Positions 1-7,295 of a stretch of 23,656 nt of DNA are shown one piece after another; positions within the stretch are counted from its first letter, which is position 1; each line of letters begins with the position of its first letter. Source of the stretch: an uncultured Lachnospiraceae bacterium (lineage in GTDB: Bacteria > Bacillota > Clostridia > Lachnospirales > Lachnospiraceae); assembly GCA_910585715.1 (NCBI GenBank), contig CAJUEX010000053.1:1-23656 (forward strand). The letters are read 5' to 3'. The translations under genes and the position numbers were made by a program. A model generated the notes under the pieces. That model did not search any database and was not told where the DNA came from. It worked only from the letters and a program-made list of their open reading frames with translations.

Positions 1-108
1 TAGCACTGCTGCGTTTTTATCAGAGCGAGAGCGTGGCGACGTAGAAACATTCTCTGCCTGCATCCGGTTCCGGCTCCTGTGTGGGAAAGCTGAGGGCTGA
101 ACTGTCAC
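1..108 (-). repeat. Partial, diverged copy of a palindromic intergenic repeat, cut by the window edge
   Basis: The reverse complement of positions 1-36 matches the loop core of the complete element at 2350-2383. Both read CACGCT(T/C)TCGCTCTG, then a short A-rich stretch, then ACGCAGC(G/A)GT(A/G)CTA, with about one single-base indel. At the outer end, 94-108 reads gggctgaactgtcac, close to the complete element's terminus in the same orientation (gggccgaacggttac, 12 of 15). The arm between core and tip (37-93) is not recognisably the same sequence. It looks like one half of a second family member whose other half lies left of the window. The core is inverted relative to the copy at 2269-2509. 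The similarity was aligned by eye. Confidence 0.6.
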
Positions 109-137
109 TAAACCAATATAAAAAACGAAAATAGTAC

Positions 138-166
138 TGGAAATCAGCAGAGTGCCATGCTATGAT
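138..166 (+). promoter_or_regulatory. Possible sigma-A type promoter for the GH31 gene
   Basis: TGGAAA at 138-143 and TATGAT at 161-166 are 17 bp apart and sit just after the repeat remnant and before the alpha-glucosidase gene. The -10 is one base off consensus; the -35 is weak. This is inference from spacing and base content only. Confidence 0.35.
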
Positions 167-171
167 ATTGT

Positions 172-226
172 CAGACAGCAGATGGTAAAATGTCTGCCTG
201 ACCGCGGGACAGGCAGAGCTGGTCTG
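172..226 (+). other. Nested hairpin in the leader of the GH31 gene
   Basis: An inner stem pairs 193-200 (tctgcctg) with 210-217 (caggcaga) around a 9-nt loop. An outer stem pairs 172-179 (cagacagc) with 218-226, with one bulged G at 221. No run of T follows directly, so it is not a standard terminator. It falls in the presumed 5' untranslated leader about 30 nt before the start codon and could influence mRNA stability or regulation. I do not recognise it as a known riboswitch. Confidence 0.35.
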
Positions 227-253
227 TAATTTTGGCTAAGAAGGAGTAACCTT

Positions 254-2260
254 ATGATTTTAAAGTATGTTTATGGCACACCCATTGAAACGGAAGCTGT
301 GGTAGAGCAGATAACAGAGGCAAAGGAATCCATTCCCTTTTTTGCTGTAAAAAGAAAAGAGCAATCCATAAGCTTTTGCTATGGAATGGAAGAGGAGGAT
401 ATTGTATACGGGCTTGGAGAAAACGTTAGAGGAATCAATAAAAGAGGTTTTCTTTATATAAGCAGCTGCAGCGATGACCCGTGTCACAGGGAAGACACCA
501 ATTCCCTGTATGGAGCGCATAACTTTCTGCTCCTTTCCGGGAAGGAATTATTTGGTGTCTTTGTGGATTTTCCGGGAAAGGTAACCTTTGATATAGGCTA
601 TACAAAAAGAAATGAAATGCTTATTACGGCAGAGGAAGAGAATCTGGTATTTTATATCATTACAGGGGAAACGGAAAAGGAAATCATAAAGACCTTCCGG
701 CATATGATCGGACAAAGCTATATTGCCCCCAAATGGGCATTGGGCTATGGACAGAGCCGATGGAGCTATATGAATGAAGAGGAAATCAGAGAGGTGGTAA
801 AAAAGCACAGGGAGAACCGGATTCCTTTGGACAGCGTTTATATGGACATAGATTATATGGAACGTTATAAGGATTTCACTGTAAATCAGGAAACATTCCC
901 GGATTTGCGTGCATTTAGTCAGGAGATGAAGGAACAGGGCATTCATCTGGTTCCTATTATTGATGCAGGCATAAAGATTGAGGAAGGCTATGACATATAT
1001 GAAGAAGGACTTGAAAAAGGATATTTCTGCAAAAAAGAAGACGGAAAGGAATTTGTAGCAGGCGTATGGCCCGGAAAAGTACACTTTCCGGATATGTTAA
1101 ATGAGGAAGCCAGAAGCTGGTTCGGAAGAAAATATAAGATACTTTTAGACCAGGGGATAGAAGGCTTTTGGAACGATATGAATGAGCCGGCAATTTTCTA
1201 TTCCGAGGATAATCTGGCAGAGGTATTCAAAGAGCTTTCCAAACTGCAGGGGGAAAATCTGGACATTGATAAGTTTTTCCATATGAAAGATCTGGTGTCA
1301 GGTATTGCTAACAATCCAAAGGACTATCAGTCTTTTTACCACCGGTATAAAGGTCAGACAATCCGCCATGATAAGGTTCATAACCTGTATGGATATTATA
1401 TGACAAGGGCGGCAGGAGAGGCCTTTGAGGAGCTGGAGCCGGATAAGCGGATATTGATGTTTTCAAGGGCATCCTATATAGGAATGCACCGGTATGGCGG
1501 AATATGGACGGGAGATAATATGTCCTGGTGGTCCCATCTTTTGCTGAATATCCGCATGATGCCGGCACTGAATATGTGCGGTTTCCTGTTTACGGGAGCG
1601 GATTTGGGAGGCTTTGGCGCTCATGCTACCGAGGACTTACTGTTGCGCTGGTTAGCCTTTGGCATTTTCACTCCGCTGATGCGCAATCATTCTGCATTGG
1701 GAACAAGAAAGCAGGAAGCCTATCAGTTTGAGAGCAATCAGGCATTTGCGGATTTGATTGGAATCCGTTACGGCATTCTTCCCTATATCTACAGCGAATA
1801 TATGAAAGCCTCATTAAGAGGGGAAATGATGTTCAGACCTTTAGCATTTGATTATAGAGAAGATGATTTTGCAAAAAGAGTGGAAGATCAGCTTTTAGTA
1901 GGTGACAGTATTATGATAGCGCCTGTATATGAGCAAAATGCAAAGGGCAGATATGTATATCTTCCTGAGAAAATGAAGCTGGTGAAAATGAAGAGCCTGG
2001 CGGAAATGGAAAGCAGGATTATGGAAAAGGGACACCATTATATCGAGGTGGCTTTGGATGAAGTAGTATTTTTTATTTGTCCGGATAAGATACTTCCATT
2101 ATCAAAGGGCGGACAATGCGTGGAGGAAGTGGACTTTGAACAGTTGGAGCTTTTAAGCTTTGTAGAAACAGAGGCTTCTTATGAGCTTTATACGGATGAC
2201 GGGTTTACAAAAGAGTATGACCTGCCGGAGCATTTTAAGACCTTTACAGTAAAAAAATAA
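254..2260 (+). CDS. GH31 family alpha-glucosidase, probably cytoplasmic, likely isomaltose-preferring
   Basis: A retaining glycoside hydrolase expected to release glucose from the non-reducing end of alpha-glucosides. The GH31 signature WNDMNEPA is present with the nucleophile at Asp308. The acid/base Asp421 lies in the WTGDN motif. The (alpha/beta)8 barrel starts around residue 160 (PKWALGYGQSRW) after an N-terminal beta domain, and a beta-rich C-terminal part follows from about residue 590. At 668 residues it is shorter than most family members but close to the Blautia/Ruminococcus obeum enzyme Ro-alphaG1 (about 663), whose catalytic residues fall one position earlier. Trp170 matches the Trp known there to favour isomaltose over maltose, so alpha-1,6 preference is inferred. 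No signal peptide is seen. The start is supported by AAGGAG at 240-245. Substrate preference is less certain than family. Confidence 0.93.
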   Translation: MILKYVYGTPIETEAVVEQITEAKESIPFFAVKRKEQSISFCYGMEEEDIVYGLGENVRGINKRGFLYISSCSDDPCHREDTNSLYGAHNFLLLSGKELFGVFVDFPGKVTFDIGYTKRNEMLITAEEENLVFYIITGETEKEIIKTFRHMIGQSYIAPKWALGYGQSRWSYMNEEEIREVVKKHRENRIPLDSVYMDIDYMERYKDFTVNQETFPDLRAFSQEMKEQGIHLVPIIDAGIKIEEGYDIYEEGLEKGYFCKKEDGKEFVAGVWPGKVHFPDMLNEEARSWFGRKYKILLDQGIEGFWNDMNEPAIFYSEDNLAEVFKELSKLQGENLDIDKFFHMKDLVSGIANNPKDYQSFYHRYKGQTIRHDKVHNLYGYYMTRAAGEAFEELEPDKRILMFSRASYIGMHRYGGIWTGDNMSWWSHLLLNIRMMPALNMCGFLFTGADLGGFGAHATEDLLLRWLAFGIFTPLMRNHSALGTRKQEAYQFESNQAFADLIGIRYGILPYIYSEYMKASLRGEMMFRPLAFDYREDDFAKRVEDQLLVGDSIMIAPVYEQNAKGRYVYLPEKMKLVKMKSLAEMESRIMEKGHHYIEVALDEVVFFICPDKILPLSKGGQCVEEVDFEQLELLSFVETEASYELYTDDGFTKEYDLPEHFKTFTVKK

Positions 2261-2268
2261 TGTAGCGG

Positions 2269-2509
2269 TAACCGTTCGGCCCGCCCCGGGAAAGCCGGTG
2301 GAGGTGTGTGCTGCATGGAAACCCGTCTGGCATATAGCAGTCTTCCGGGCACGCTTTCGCTCTGCAAAGACGCAGCGGTACTAACGCACCAAAGTACGGT
2401 GCGTAAGGACCGGCGACTTTGCCAAGGCTCCGGAAGACTGCTATATGCCAGACGGGTTTCCATGCAGCACACACCTCCACCGGCTTTCCCGGGGCGGGTT
2501 GAACGGTTA
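2269..2509. repeat. Complete long palindromic element with 80-bp arms and a structured loop
   Basis: Positions 2269-2348 and 2430-2509 are inverted repeats of 80 bp each. They differ only at 2278-2279 (GG) facing 2499-2500 (TT), which would still pair as G-U in RNA. The 81-nt loop (2349-2429) has its own structure: acgcacc at 2384-2390 pairs with ggtgcgt at 2398-2404, and gcaaag at 2364-2369 pairs with ctttgc at 2417-2422. The tips read taaccgttc and gaacggtta. It lies between co-directional genes and contains only spurious ORFs that read the arms on both strands. Its loop core recurs inverted at 1-36, which marks it as a dispersed family, perhaps MITE-like or a structured RNA. No clear target-site duplication is visible at the ends. 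Confidence 0.9.
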
Positions 2510-2552
2510 ATGAATTGTTTTTTGATTTGCGGTTAGATAAAGGAGGAGCAGG

Positions 2553-3044
2553 ATGAATATTGAGGTAAGGAACTACGGGAAAAATGATTTGCCTAAGATG
2601 ATTGAAATCTGGAATGAGGTTGTGGAAGAAGGAGTTGCATTTCCACAGGAAGAGACTTTAAGCCTAAAGACGGGAGAACAGTTTTTTGCGTCTCAGACAT
2701 ACAGCGCCGTGGCAGTGGATACGGCAACGGGGAATATTTGCGGATTGTATATATTGCATCCGAATAATGTGGGACGGTGCGGCCATATATGTAATGCAAG
2801 CTATGCGGTCAGTTCGGAAAGCAGAGGGCTGCATATTGGCGAAAAACTGGTTTCTGACTGTCTGATTCAGGGAAAGAGGCTTGGCTTTCAAATATTACAA
2901 TTTAATGCGGTGGTAGCAGTGAACCTTTCTGCACGCCATCTTTATGAACGGCTTGGGTTCATGCAGTTAGGGACGATTCCTAAGGGATTTCGCATGAAAG
3001 ACGGGCATTATGAGGATATATGCCCTTATTATCGGGAATTGTAA
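2553..3044 (+). CDS. GNAT-family N-acetyltransferase
   Basis: A 163-residue single-domain protein with the GCN5-related acetyltransferase fold, expected to move the acetyl group of acetyl-CoA to an amine. Motif A, the CoA-pyrophosphate loop, is seen as SSESRGLHIGEKLV near residues 88-101. The NLSARHLYERLGF segment near 123-135 is the usual motif B with its conserved Asn and Tyr. The length fits stand-alone GNATs. Substrate cannot be told from sequence; phosphinothricin-acetyltransferase-like and RimI-like relatives are both possible. The start is backed by AAGGAGGAG at 2540-2548. It follows the palindromic element and is not clearly cotranscribed with the GH31 gene. Confidence 0.88.
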   Translation: MNIEVRNYGKNDLPKMIEIWNEVVEEGVAFPQEETLSLKTGEQFFASQTYSAVAVDTATGNICGLYILHPNNVGRCGHICNASYAVSSESRGLHIGEKLVSDCLIQGKRLGFQILQFNAVVAVNLSARHLYERLGFMQLGTIPKGFRMKDGHYEDICPYYREL

Positions 3045-3171
3045 GAATATATAATGATAAAATTCAGCGCCAGGTAAATTATCCGGGACAATACATGAAC
3101 CAATTTGTTCCATTGCCTATATTAAAATTTAGGAATCAATTTCACTGCCTTACAAAAAAGTAATTATTTTC

Positions 3172-3197
3172 TGTCACAAAGACGAGGTAGCGTTGTC
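3172..3197 (+). promoter_or_regulatory. Weak candidate ECF-type promoter before the sigma gene
   Basis: TGTCACA at 3172-3178 is followed 15 nt later by TGTC at 3194-3197, just upstream of the sigma factor start. The pair resembles the TGTCACA/CGTC pattern described for one ECF group. The -10 part is off by one base, and the sigma protein here lacks that group's C-terminal domain. This is only a suggestion of autoregulation. Confidence 0.2.
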
Positions 3198-3221
3198 TAA
3201 TTAAATAGGAGGTAAAAATCT

Positions 3222-4073
3222 ATGAATAAAAAGACCAATGAGGAATTACAGATTTTAGTAGCCAAAGCTACGGCAGGGGATAAAAAAGCCCTTGAAACCC
3301 TTGTGGCAGGTGTGCAGGATATTGTATTCAATTTATCCCTGCGGATGCTGGGCACGTTTGCGGATGCGGAGGATGCCACACAGGATATCCTGTTGAAAAT
3401 GATTACGCATCTGTCTTCTTTTAGAGGTGACAGTTCATTTACAACCTGGGTATTCAGCATTGCGGCTAACCATTTGAAAAATTACAAAAAGCACATGTTT
3501 GCCCGCTATCCGTTGAGTTTTGAATATTACGGAGATGATATAGAAAACGGGAAAATACAGGATGTGCCGGACTTAACGCAGAATGTGGAAAAGGATATAT
3601 TGGCGGAAGAATTGAAAATGTCCTGTACCAATGTGATGCTGCAATGTCTTGATGTAGAAAGCAGGTGTATTTTCATACTGGGTACCATGTTTAAGATTGA
3701 CAGCCGTATTGCGGGGGAGATTCTGGAAATGACCCCGGAAGCGTATCGTCAGCGACTTTCCCGGATACGCAAAAAAATGGCAGATTTTCTTGGACAGTAT
3801 TGCGGAGAATATGGCAACGGCAGATGTAAATGTAGGGACAGAGTGAACTATGCAATACAAAGCCATAGGATAAACCCGTTGCAGCTGGATTATATGTCAG
3901 CTGCGGAAATCCCCCTTCAGACTATGATGGATGTGAAAAATGCCATGGAAGATATTGACGATTTATCACAGGAATTTTCTTTTTGTAAGCCCTACCGGTC
4001 TTCCCAGCGCACGAAACAGCTGATACAGGAATTTTTAGACTCCACACAGTTTTCCATTATCCAGAAATCCTAA
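3222..4073 (+). CDS. ECF-type RNA polymerase sigma factor with Cys-containing C-terminal extension
   Basis: A 283-residue sigma-70 family protein with the two-domain layout of extracytoplasmic-function sigmas. Region 2 spans about residues 12-90, with the DAEDATQDILLKM core-binding helix (48-60) and the -10 recognition segment FRGDSSFTTWVFSIAAN (67-83). Region 4 spans about 135-190, ending in the helix-turn-helix RLSRIRKKM. Beyond it lies an extra tail of roughly 90 residues opening with CGEYGNGRCKC (Cys194, Cys202, Cys204). This tail resembles the CGL..N.PCRC tail common in a group of Bacillota ECF sigmas and may bind metal or sense redox state; that role is inference. There is no neighbouring anti-sigma gene. 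The next gene starts 15 nt after the stop and is probably cotranscribed. The start has AGGAGGT at 3208-3213. Confidence 0.88.
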   Translation: MNKKTNEELQILVAKATAGDKKALETLVAGVQDIVFNLSLRMLGTFADAEDATQDILLKMITHLSSFRGDSSFTTWVFSIAANHLKNYKKHMFARYPLSFEYYGDDIENGKIQDVPDLTQNVEKDILAEELKMSCTNVMLQCLDVESRCIFILGTMFKIDSRIAGEILEMTPEAYRQRLSRIRKKMADFLGQYCGEYGNGRCKCRDRVNYAIQSHRINPLQLDYMSAAEIPLQTMMDVKNAMEDIDDLSQEFSFCKPYRSSQRTKQLIQEFLDSTQFSIIQKS

Positions 4074-4088
4074 AGGAGATGACAGATT

Positions 4089-4772
4089 ATGAATACACAG
4101 TTGATTATTGATTATTTATCAGCATTGAGCATGAACAATAACCGTGAATGGTATCATGCCAATAAGAACGACTATAAGAAAGCAAATGCTGAATTTGAAG
4201 AATTATTACAGACACTAATACTGGAAATTGGGAAATTTGACAGCAGTATTTTAAATAACAATCCCAAGGACCTTACGTTCAAGATTGTAAGAGACACACG
4301 TTTCAGCCATGACAAATCCCCTTATAACCCTGCATTCCGTGCCCATATTTCTTCTAAGGGCAAGCTGCCTGTTCCTGTGGGATATTATCTTATGATAAAG
4401 CCCGGCAATCAGTCCTTTTTAGGCGGCGGTCTGTTTGCAGATATGTTTAAGGATGCAACAAGGATGATACGGGATTATATTGTCAGGAATGGTCAGGAAT
4501 GGGAAAAGATTATACATGAGCCGGAATTTGAAAAATATTTTACTGTACAGGGGAGCGCATTAAAGAATGTTCCTGCAGGATATGATAAAGAGCACCCACA
4601 GGCAGAATATCTTAAATTTAAGAGCTGGTATCTGGAATATCCCTTAAGAGATGAAGAATTGAGTAATGGAGAAACATTTTCTGCAAAGGCGGCAGAGATT
4701 TACAAAATTATGAAGCCTTTTAACGACTATTTGAACAAGGCGCTTGTGGATTTTCAGATGCCCGCAAGGTAA
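4089..4772 (+). CDS. DUF2461 (TIGR02453-type) protein of unknown function
   Basis: A 227-residue cytoplasmic protein recognised by family features. The N-terminal NNREWYHANKNDYKKA segment (about residues 17-32) and the central RDTRFSHDKSPYNPAFRAHI segment (about 75-94) are the signature blocks of DUF2461. The length matches the family, which has no established biochemical function that I know of. Its ribosome site AAAGGAG (4072-4078) overlaps the stop codon of the sigma gene, so the two are probably translated from one mRNA. Whether it acts with the sigma factor, as partner or target, is inference from that spacing only. No signal peptide or membrane segment is seen. Confidence 0.85.
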   Translation: MNTQLIIDYLSALSMNNNREWYHANKNDYKKANAEFEELLQTLILEIGKFDSSILNNNPKDLTFKIVRDTRFSHDKSPYNPAFRAHISSKGKLPVPVGYYLMIKPGNQSFLGGGLFADMFKDATRMIRDYIVRNGQEWEKIIHEPEFEKYFTVQGSALKNVPAGYDKEHPQAEYLKFKSWYLEYPLRDEELSNGETFSAKAAEIYKIMKPFNDYLNKALVDFQMPAR

Positions 4773-4811
4773 CAAAATAATTTAAAAAAAAATTAAAATT
4801 TCCCAAAGCTA

Positions 4812-4840
4812 TTGACACTTCTTAAAAATCATGATAACAT
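4812..4840 (+). promoter_or_regulatory. Promoter of the trpEGD T-box transcript
   Basis: A perfect TTGACA at 4812-4817 is followed after 17 bp by TAACAT at 4835-4840, with an upstream TG at 4832-4833 giving an extended -10. It lies in an AT-rich gap right before the T-box leader, as expected for transcription beginning about 4847. Confidence 0.65.
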
Positions 4841-4859
4841 AACGAAAATTTAATACGTC

Positions 4860-5148
4860 AAACCGTTGAAGCGGAGATAACGGCAATGATGCCTGTACAG
4901 AGAGCCCGGGGTGCTGAGAGCCGGGTGAGAAACAAGTTGTCAAATGGACCGCTGAGGGTGCAGTCAAATGCGTTTTACGCAAAGTATTCTGCAACGTGTG
5001 GGCATACGTCAGTTGCCGGGAATATGTAGGTATTCTGCTAAGTGCACGGGGTCGTTCCCGTGAATTCAAGGTGGCACCGCGGATAAGAGCAAATGTTGTA
5101 TTTATTCGTCCTTGACAGAACATATAGTTCTGTCAGGGGCGTTTTTTT
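4860..5148 (+). promoter_or_regulatory. T-box riboswitch, tRNA-Trp specific, controlling trpEGD
   Basis: The conserved T-box sequence AAGGTGGCACCGCGG is at 5068-5082. Stem I opens near 4867 and carries the GGTGCTGAGAGCC block at 4909-4921. The specifier region reads aaATGGacc, with the Trp codon TGG at 4945-4947 followed by A, as usual. The antiterminator bulge reads TGGC (5072-5075); its C would pair with a G discriminator base, which fits bacterial tRNA-Trp. Uncharged tRNA-Trp should bind both sites and favour the antiterminator, so trpEGD is read when tryptophan is scarce; charged tRNA permits the terminator at 5107-5148. Specificity rests on two independent positions plus the downstream genes. 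Confidence 0.93.
5107..5148 (+). terminator. Intrinsic terminator of the Trp T-box
   Basis: Positions 5107-5120 pair with 5128-5141 in a 14-bp stem containing two G-U pairs around the 7-nt loop catatag. Seven T follow at 5142-5148. This is the alternative to the T-box antiterminator. The remaining leader, 5149-5256, holds no gene. Confidence 0.9.
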
Positions 5149-5256
5149 GTTCTCGAAACAAATCAGCCAATGAGCAGTAACCGTTCAGACAGCGAAAAAG
5201 TCTAAAAAATATCAGGAAAAATTAAGAAAGCATAAGCAGACAAGGAGGGAAACATT

Positions 5257-6723
5257 ATGAAATTTTTACCAGACTTAAATAAGGTCAGAGAAATTGCAGC
5301 CGCCGGTAAGTATAAAGTGCTGCCGGTCAGTTGTGAAATCCTGTCGGATATCTGTACCCCTATTGAAGCAATGAGGATATTAAAGAACATATCCGCCCAT
5401 TGTTATATGCTGGAATCCGTTGCGGAAAAAGAAAAATGGGGGCGTTATACCTTTTTAGGCTATGACCCGAAGCTGGAAGTTACCTGTATGGACGGGAAAA
5501 TGAAAGCAGGAAATATTACTTTTGAAACAGAAGACCCGTCAGGGTATCTCAGACAGATTCTTGCGGATTATACAAGTCCCCGCTTCGATTATCTCCCTTC
5601 CTTTACGGGAGGGCTTGTGGGGTATTTTGCCTATGATTATCAAGGCTACAAGGAGCCGGCTGTCAGAACCGGAGCAGAGGATCCGGAGGCATTTAAAGAT
5701 GTGGATTTGATGCTTTTCGATAAAGTAATTGCCTTTGATAATTTCCGCCAGAAAATCATCCTTATAGTCAATATGCCCCTTGAAGATGCGGAGACCGGAT
5801 ATAATAAGGCGATTATGGAGCTGAAGCAGATATACAGCCTGCTCCATACGGGGAAAAAGAAAGAAGAGCCCGGCGGACGGCTTTTGGGAGAGGTCACACC
5901 GTTATTTCAAAAGGAACGGTACTGCCGGATGGTAGAAGAGGCAAAGCGCCATATCCGGGAGGGAGATATTTTTCAAATCGTGCTTTCCAATCGCTTAAGC
6001 GCACCTTTTGAAGGAAGCCTGTTTAACACATACCGGGTCCTTCGTACTATCAATCCATCGCCGTATATGTTTTATTTTTCAGGAACAGATGTGGAAGTTG
6101 CAGGCGCCTCTCCGGAAACCCTTGTGAAACTGGAAAACGGAATACTGCACACATTTCCTCTGGCAGGCACAAGAAAAAGAGGAAGGAATGAAGAAGAGGA
6201 CAAAGCCCTGGAGGCAGAGTTGCTTGCAGATGAAAAGGAGCTTGCAGAACACAATATGCTGGTGGACTTAGGACGGAACGATTTGGGAAAAATAAGCAGA
6301 TTCGGAACTGTGCAGGTGGAGAAGCTGCATTCCATTGAGCGCTATTCTCATGTGATGCACATTGGCTCTACAGTCCGGGGTGAAATTGCAGAGGGCTTTG
6401 ATGCGCTTCATGCCATTGAAGCCGTGCTTCCGGCAGGCACCCTTTCCGGCGCGCCTAAAATCAGGGCATGTCAGCTGATTGGTGAACTGGAAAATAATAA
6501 GCGGGGGATTTACGGAGGCGCCATTGGCTATATTGATTTTACCGGAAATATGGACACCTGTATTGCAATCCGTATTGCTTATAAGAAAAACGGCAGGGTG
6601 TTTATCAGAAGCGGAGCCGGAATTGTGGCGGATTCGGAGCCGGAAAAAGAATATGAAGAATGTATCAACAAGGCAAAAGCGGTTGTCAATGCGCTGAAGC
6701 TTGCGGAGGAGGAAGAAATATGA
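5257..6723 (+). CDS. trpE: Anthranilate synthase component I
   Basis: The 488-residue chorismate-using subunit, which with TrpG makes anthranilate from chorismate and glutamine-derived ammonia in the cytoplasm. The N-terminal regulatory domain contains YMLESV near residues 50-55, the counterpart of the LLES motif that binds feedback-inhibiting tryptophan. The chorismate-binding domain fills roughly residues 225-480. Its signature blocks are ASPETLVKL, FPLAGTRKRG, LVDLGRNDLGK, LPAGTLSGAPKIRA and IRSGAGIVADSEPEKEYEE. Length and motif content are normal and no key block is missing. AAGGAGG at 5242-5248 supports the start. The stop overlaps the trpG start as ATGA, implying translational coupling of the two subunits. 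Expression is under the upstream Trp T-box. Confidence 0.97.
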   Translation: MKFLPDLNKVREIAAAGKYKVLPVSCEILSDICTPIEAMRILKNISAHCYMLESVAEKEKWGRYTFLGYDPKLEVTCMDGKMKAGNITFETEDPSGYLRQILADYTSPRFDYLPSFTGGLVGYFAYDYQGYKEPAVRTGAEDPEAFKDVDLMLFDKVIAFDNFRQKIILIVNMPLEDAETGYNKAIMELKQIYSLLHTGKKKEEPGGRLLGEVTPLFQKERYCRMVEEAKRHIREGDIFQIVLSNRLSAPFEGSLFNTYRVLRTINPSPYMFYFSGTDVEVAGASPETLVKLENGILHTFPLAGTRKRGRNEEEDKALEAELLADEKELAEHNMLVDLGRNDLGKISRFGTVQVEKLHSIERYSHVMHIGSTVRGEIAEGFDALHAIEAVLPAGTLSGAPKIRACQLIGELENNKRGIYGGAIGYIDFTGNMDTCIAIRIAYKKNGRVFIRSGAGIVADSEPEKEYEECINKAKAVVNALKLAEEEEI

Positions 6724-7295
6724 TTTTGCTAATAGACAATTATGACAGTTTTTCCTATAACCTCTATCAGCTTATCGGGGAAATAGAGCCGGATATCAGG
6801 GTGATTCGCAATGATGAACTGACAGTACAGGAAATAAAGGAACAAAAGCCTGACCGCATTATCCTTTCTCCCGGTCCCGGCAGGCCGGAGGATGCGGGGA
6901 ACATTATGGAGGTTGTAAAAAAACTTGGAAAAGACATTCCCATACTTGGGGTCTGCCTGGGACATCAGGCTATCTGTGCAGCCTTTGGCGCAACCGTTAC
7001 CTATGCAAAGGAGCTGATGCACGGGAAGCAGTCCAAGGTTTTGTTTCATACCGACTGTCCGCTGTTTAGGGGATGTCCCAAAGAGGCGCCGGTTGCCCGT
7101 TATCATTCCCTTGCTGTGGATAAGGATACCATTCCGGAAGAATTAAAGGTGACTGCTGTTACTAAAGACGGTGAGGTAATGGGAATCTGCCACAGGAAAT
7201 ATCCTGTCTTCGGGGTACAGTTCCATCCGGAATCCATTATGACCCCTGATGGAAAAACAATGTTAAAAAATTTTATAAAGGAGATAATACTATGA
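6720..7295 (+). CDS. trpG: Anthranilate synthase component II, glutamine amidotransferase
   Basis: A 191-residue class I glutamine amidotransferase that supplies ammonia to TrpE. The catalytic triad is visible as Cys79 in GVCLGHQ and His169/Glu171 in FHPES. The N-terminus ILLIDNYDSFSYNL is the typical opening of TrpG/PabA proteins. The start is set at 6720, not at the ATG at 6660: the latter would add 20 residues that overlap trpE out of frame and have no family counterpart, whereas 6720 has GGAGGAGG at 6705-6712 and the ATGA overlap. It could in principle also serve aminodeoxychorismate synthase (PabA role). It is a stand-alone subunit, not fused to TrpD. Confidence 0.96.
   Translation: MILLIDNYDSFSYNLYQLIGEIEPDIRVIRNDELTVQEIKEQKPDRIILSPGPGRPEDAGNIMEVVKKLGKDIPILGVCLGHQAICAAFGATVTYAKELMHGKQSKVLFHTDCPLFRGCPKEAPVARYHSLAVDKDTIPEELKVTAVTKDGEVMGICHRKYPVFGVQFHPESIMTPDGKTMLKNFIKEIIL

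Noticed and set aside
2188..2536. Short ORFs on both strands across the palindromic element
   Set aside because: They translate the same 80-bp arms in opposite directions, giving the same peptide text on both strands, and run into flanking genes. They are by-products of the inverted repeat.
6660..6719. An upstream in-frame ATG for trpG
   Set aside because: It would add 20 residues read from trpE in another frame with no counterpart in TrpG proteins. The ATG at 6720 has the ribosome site and ATGA overlap.
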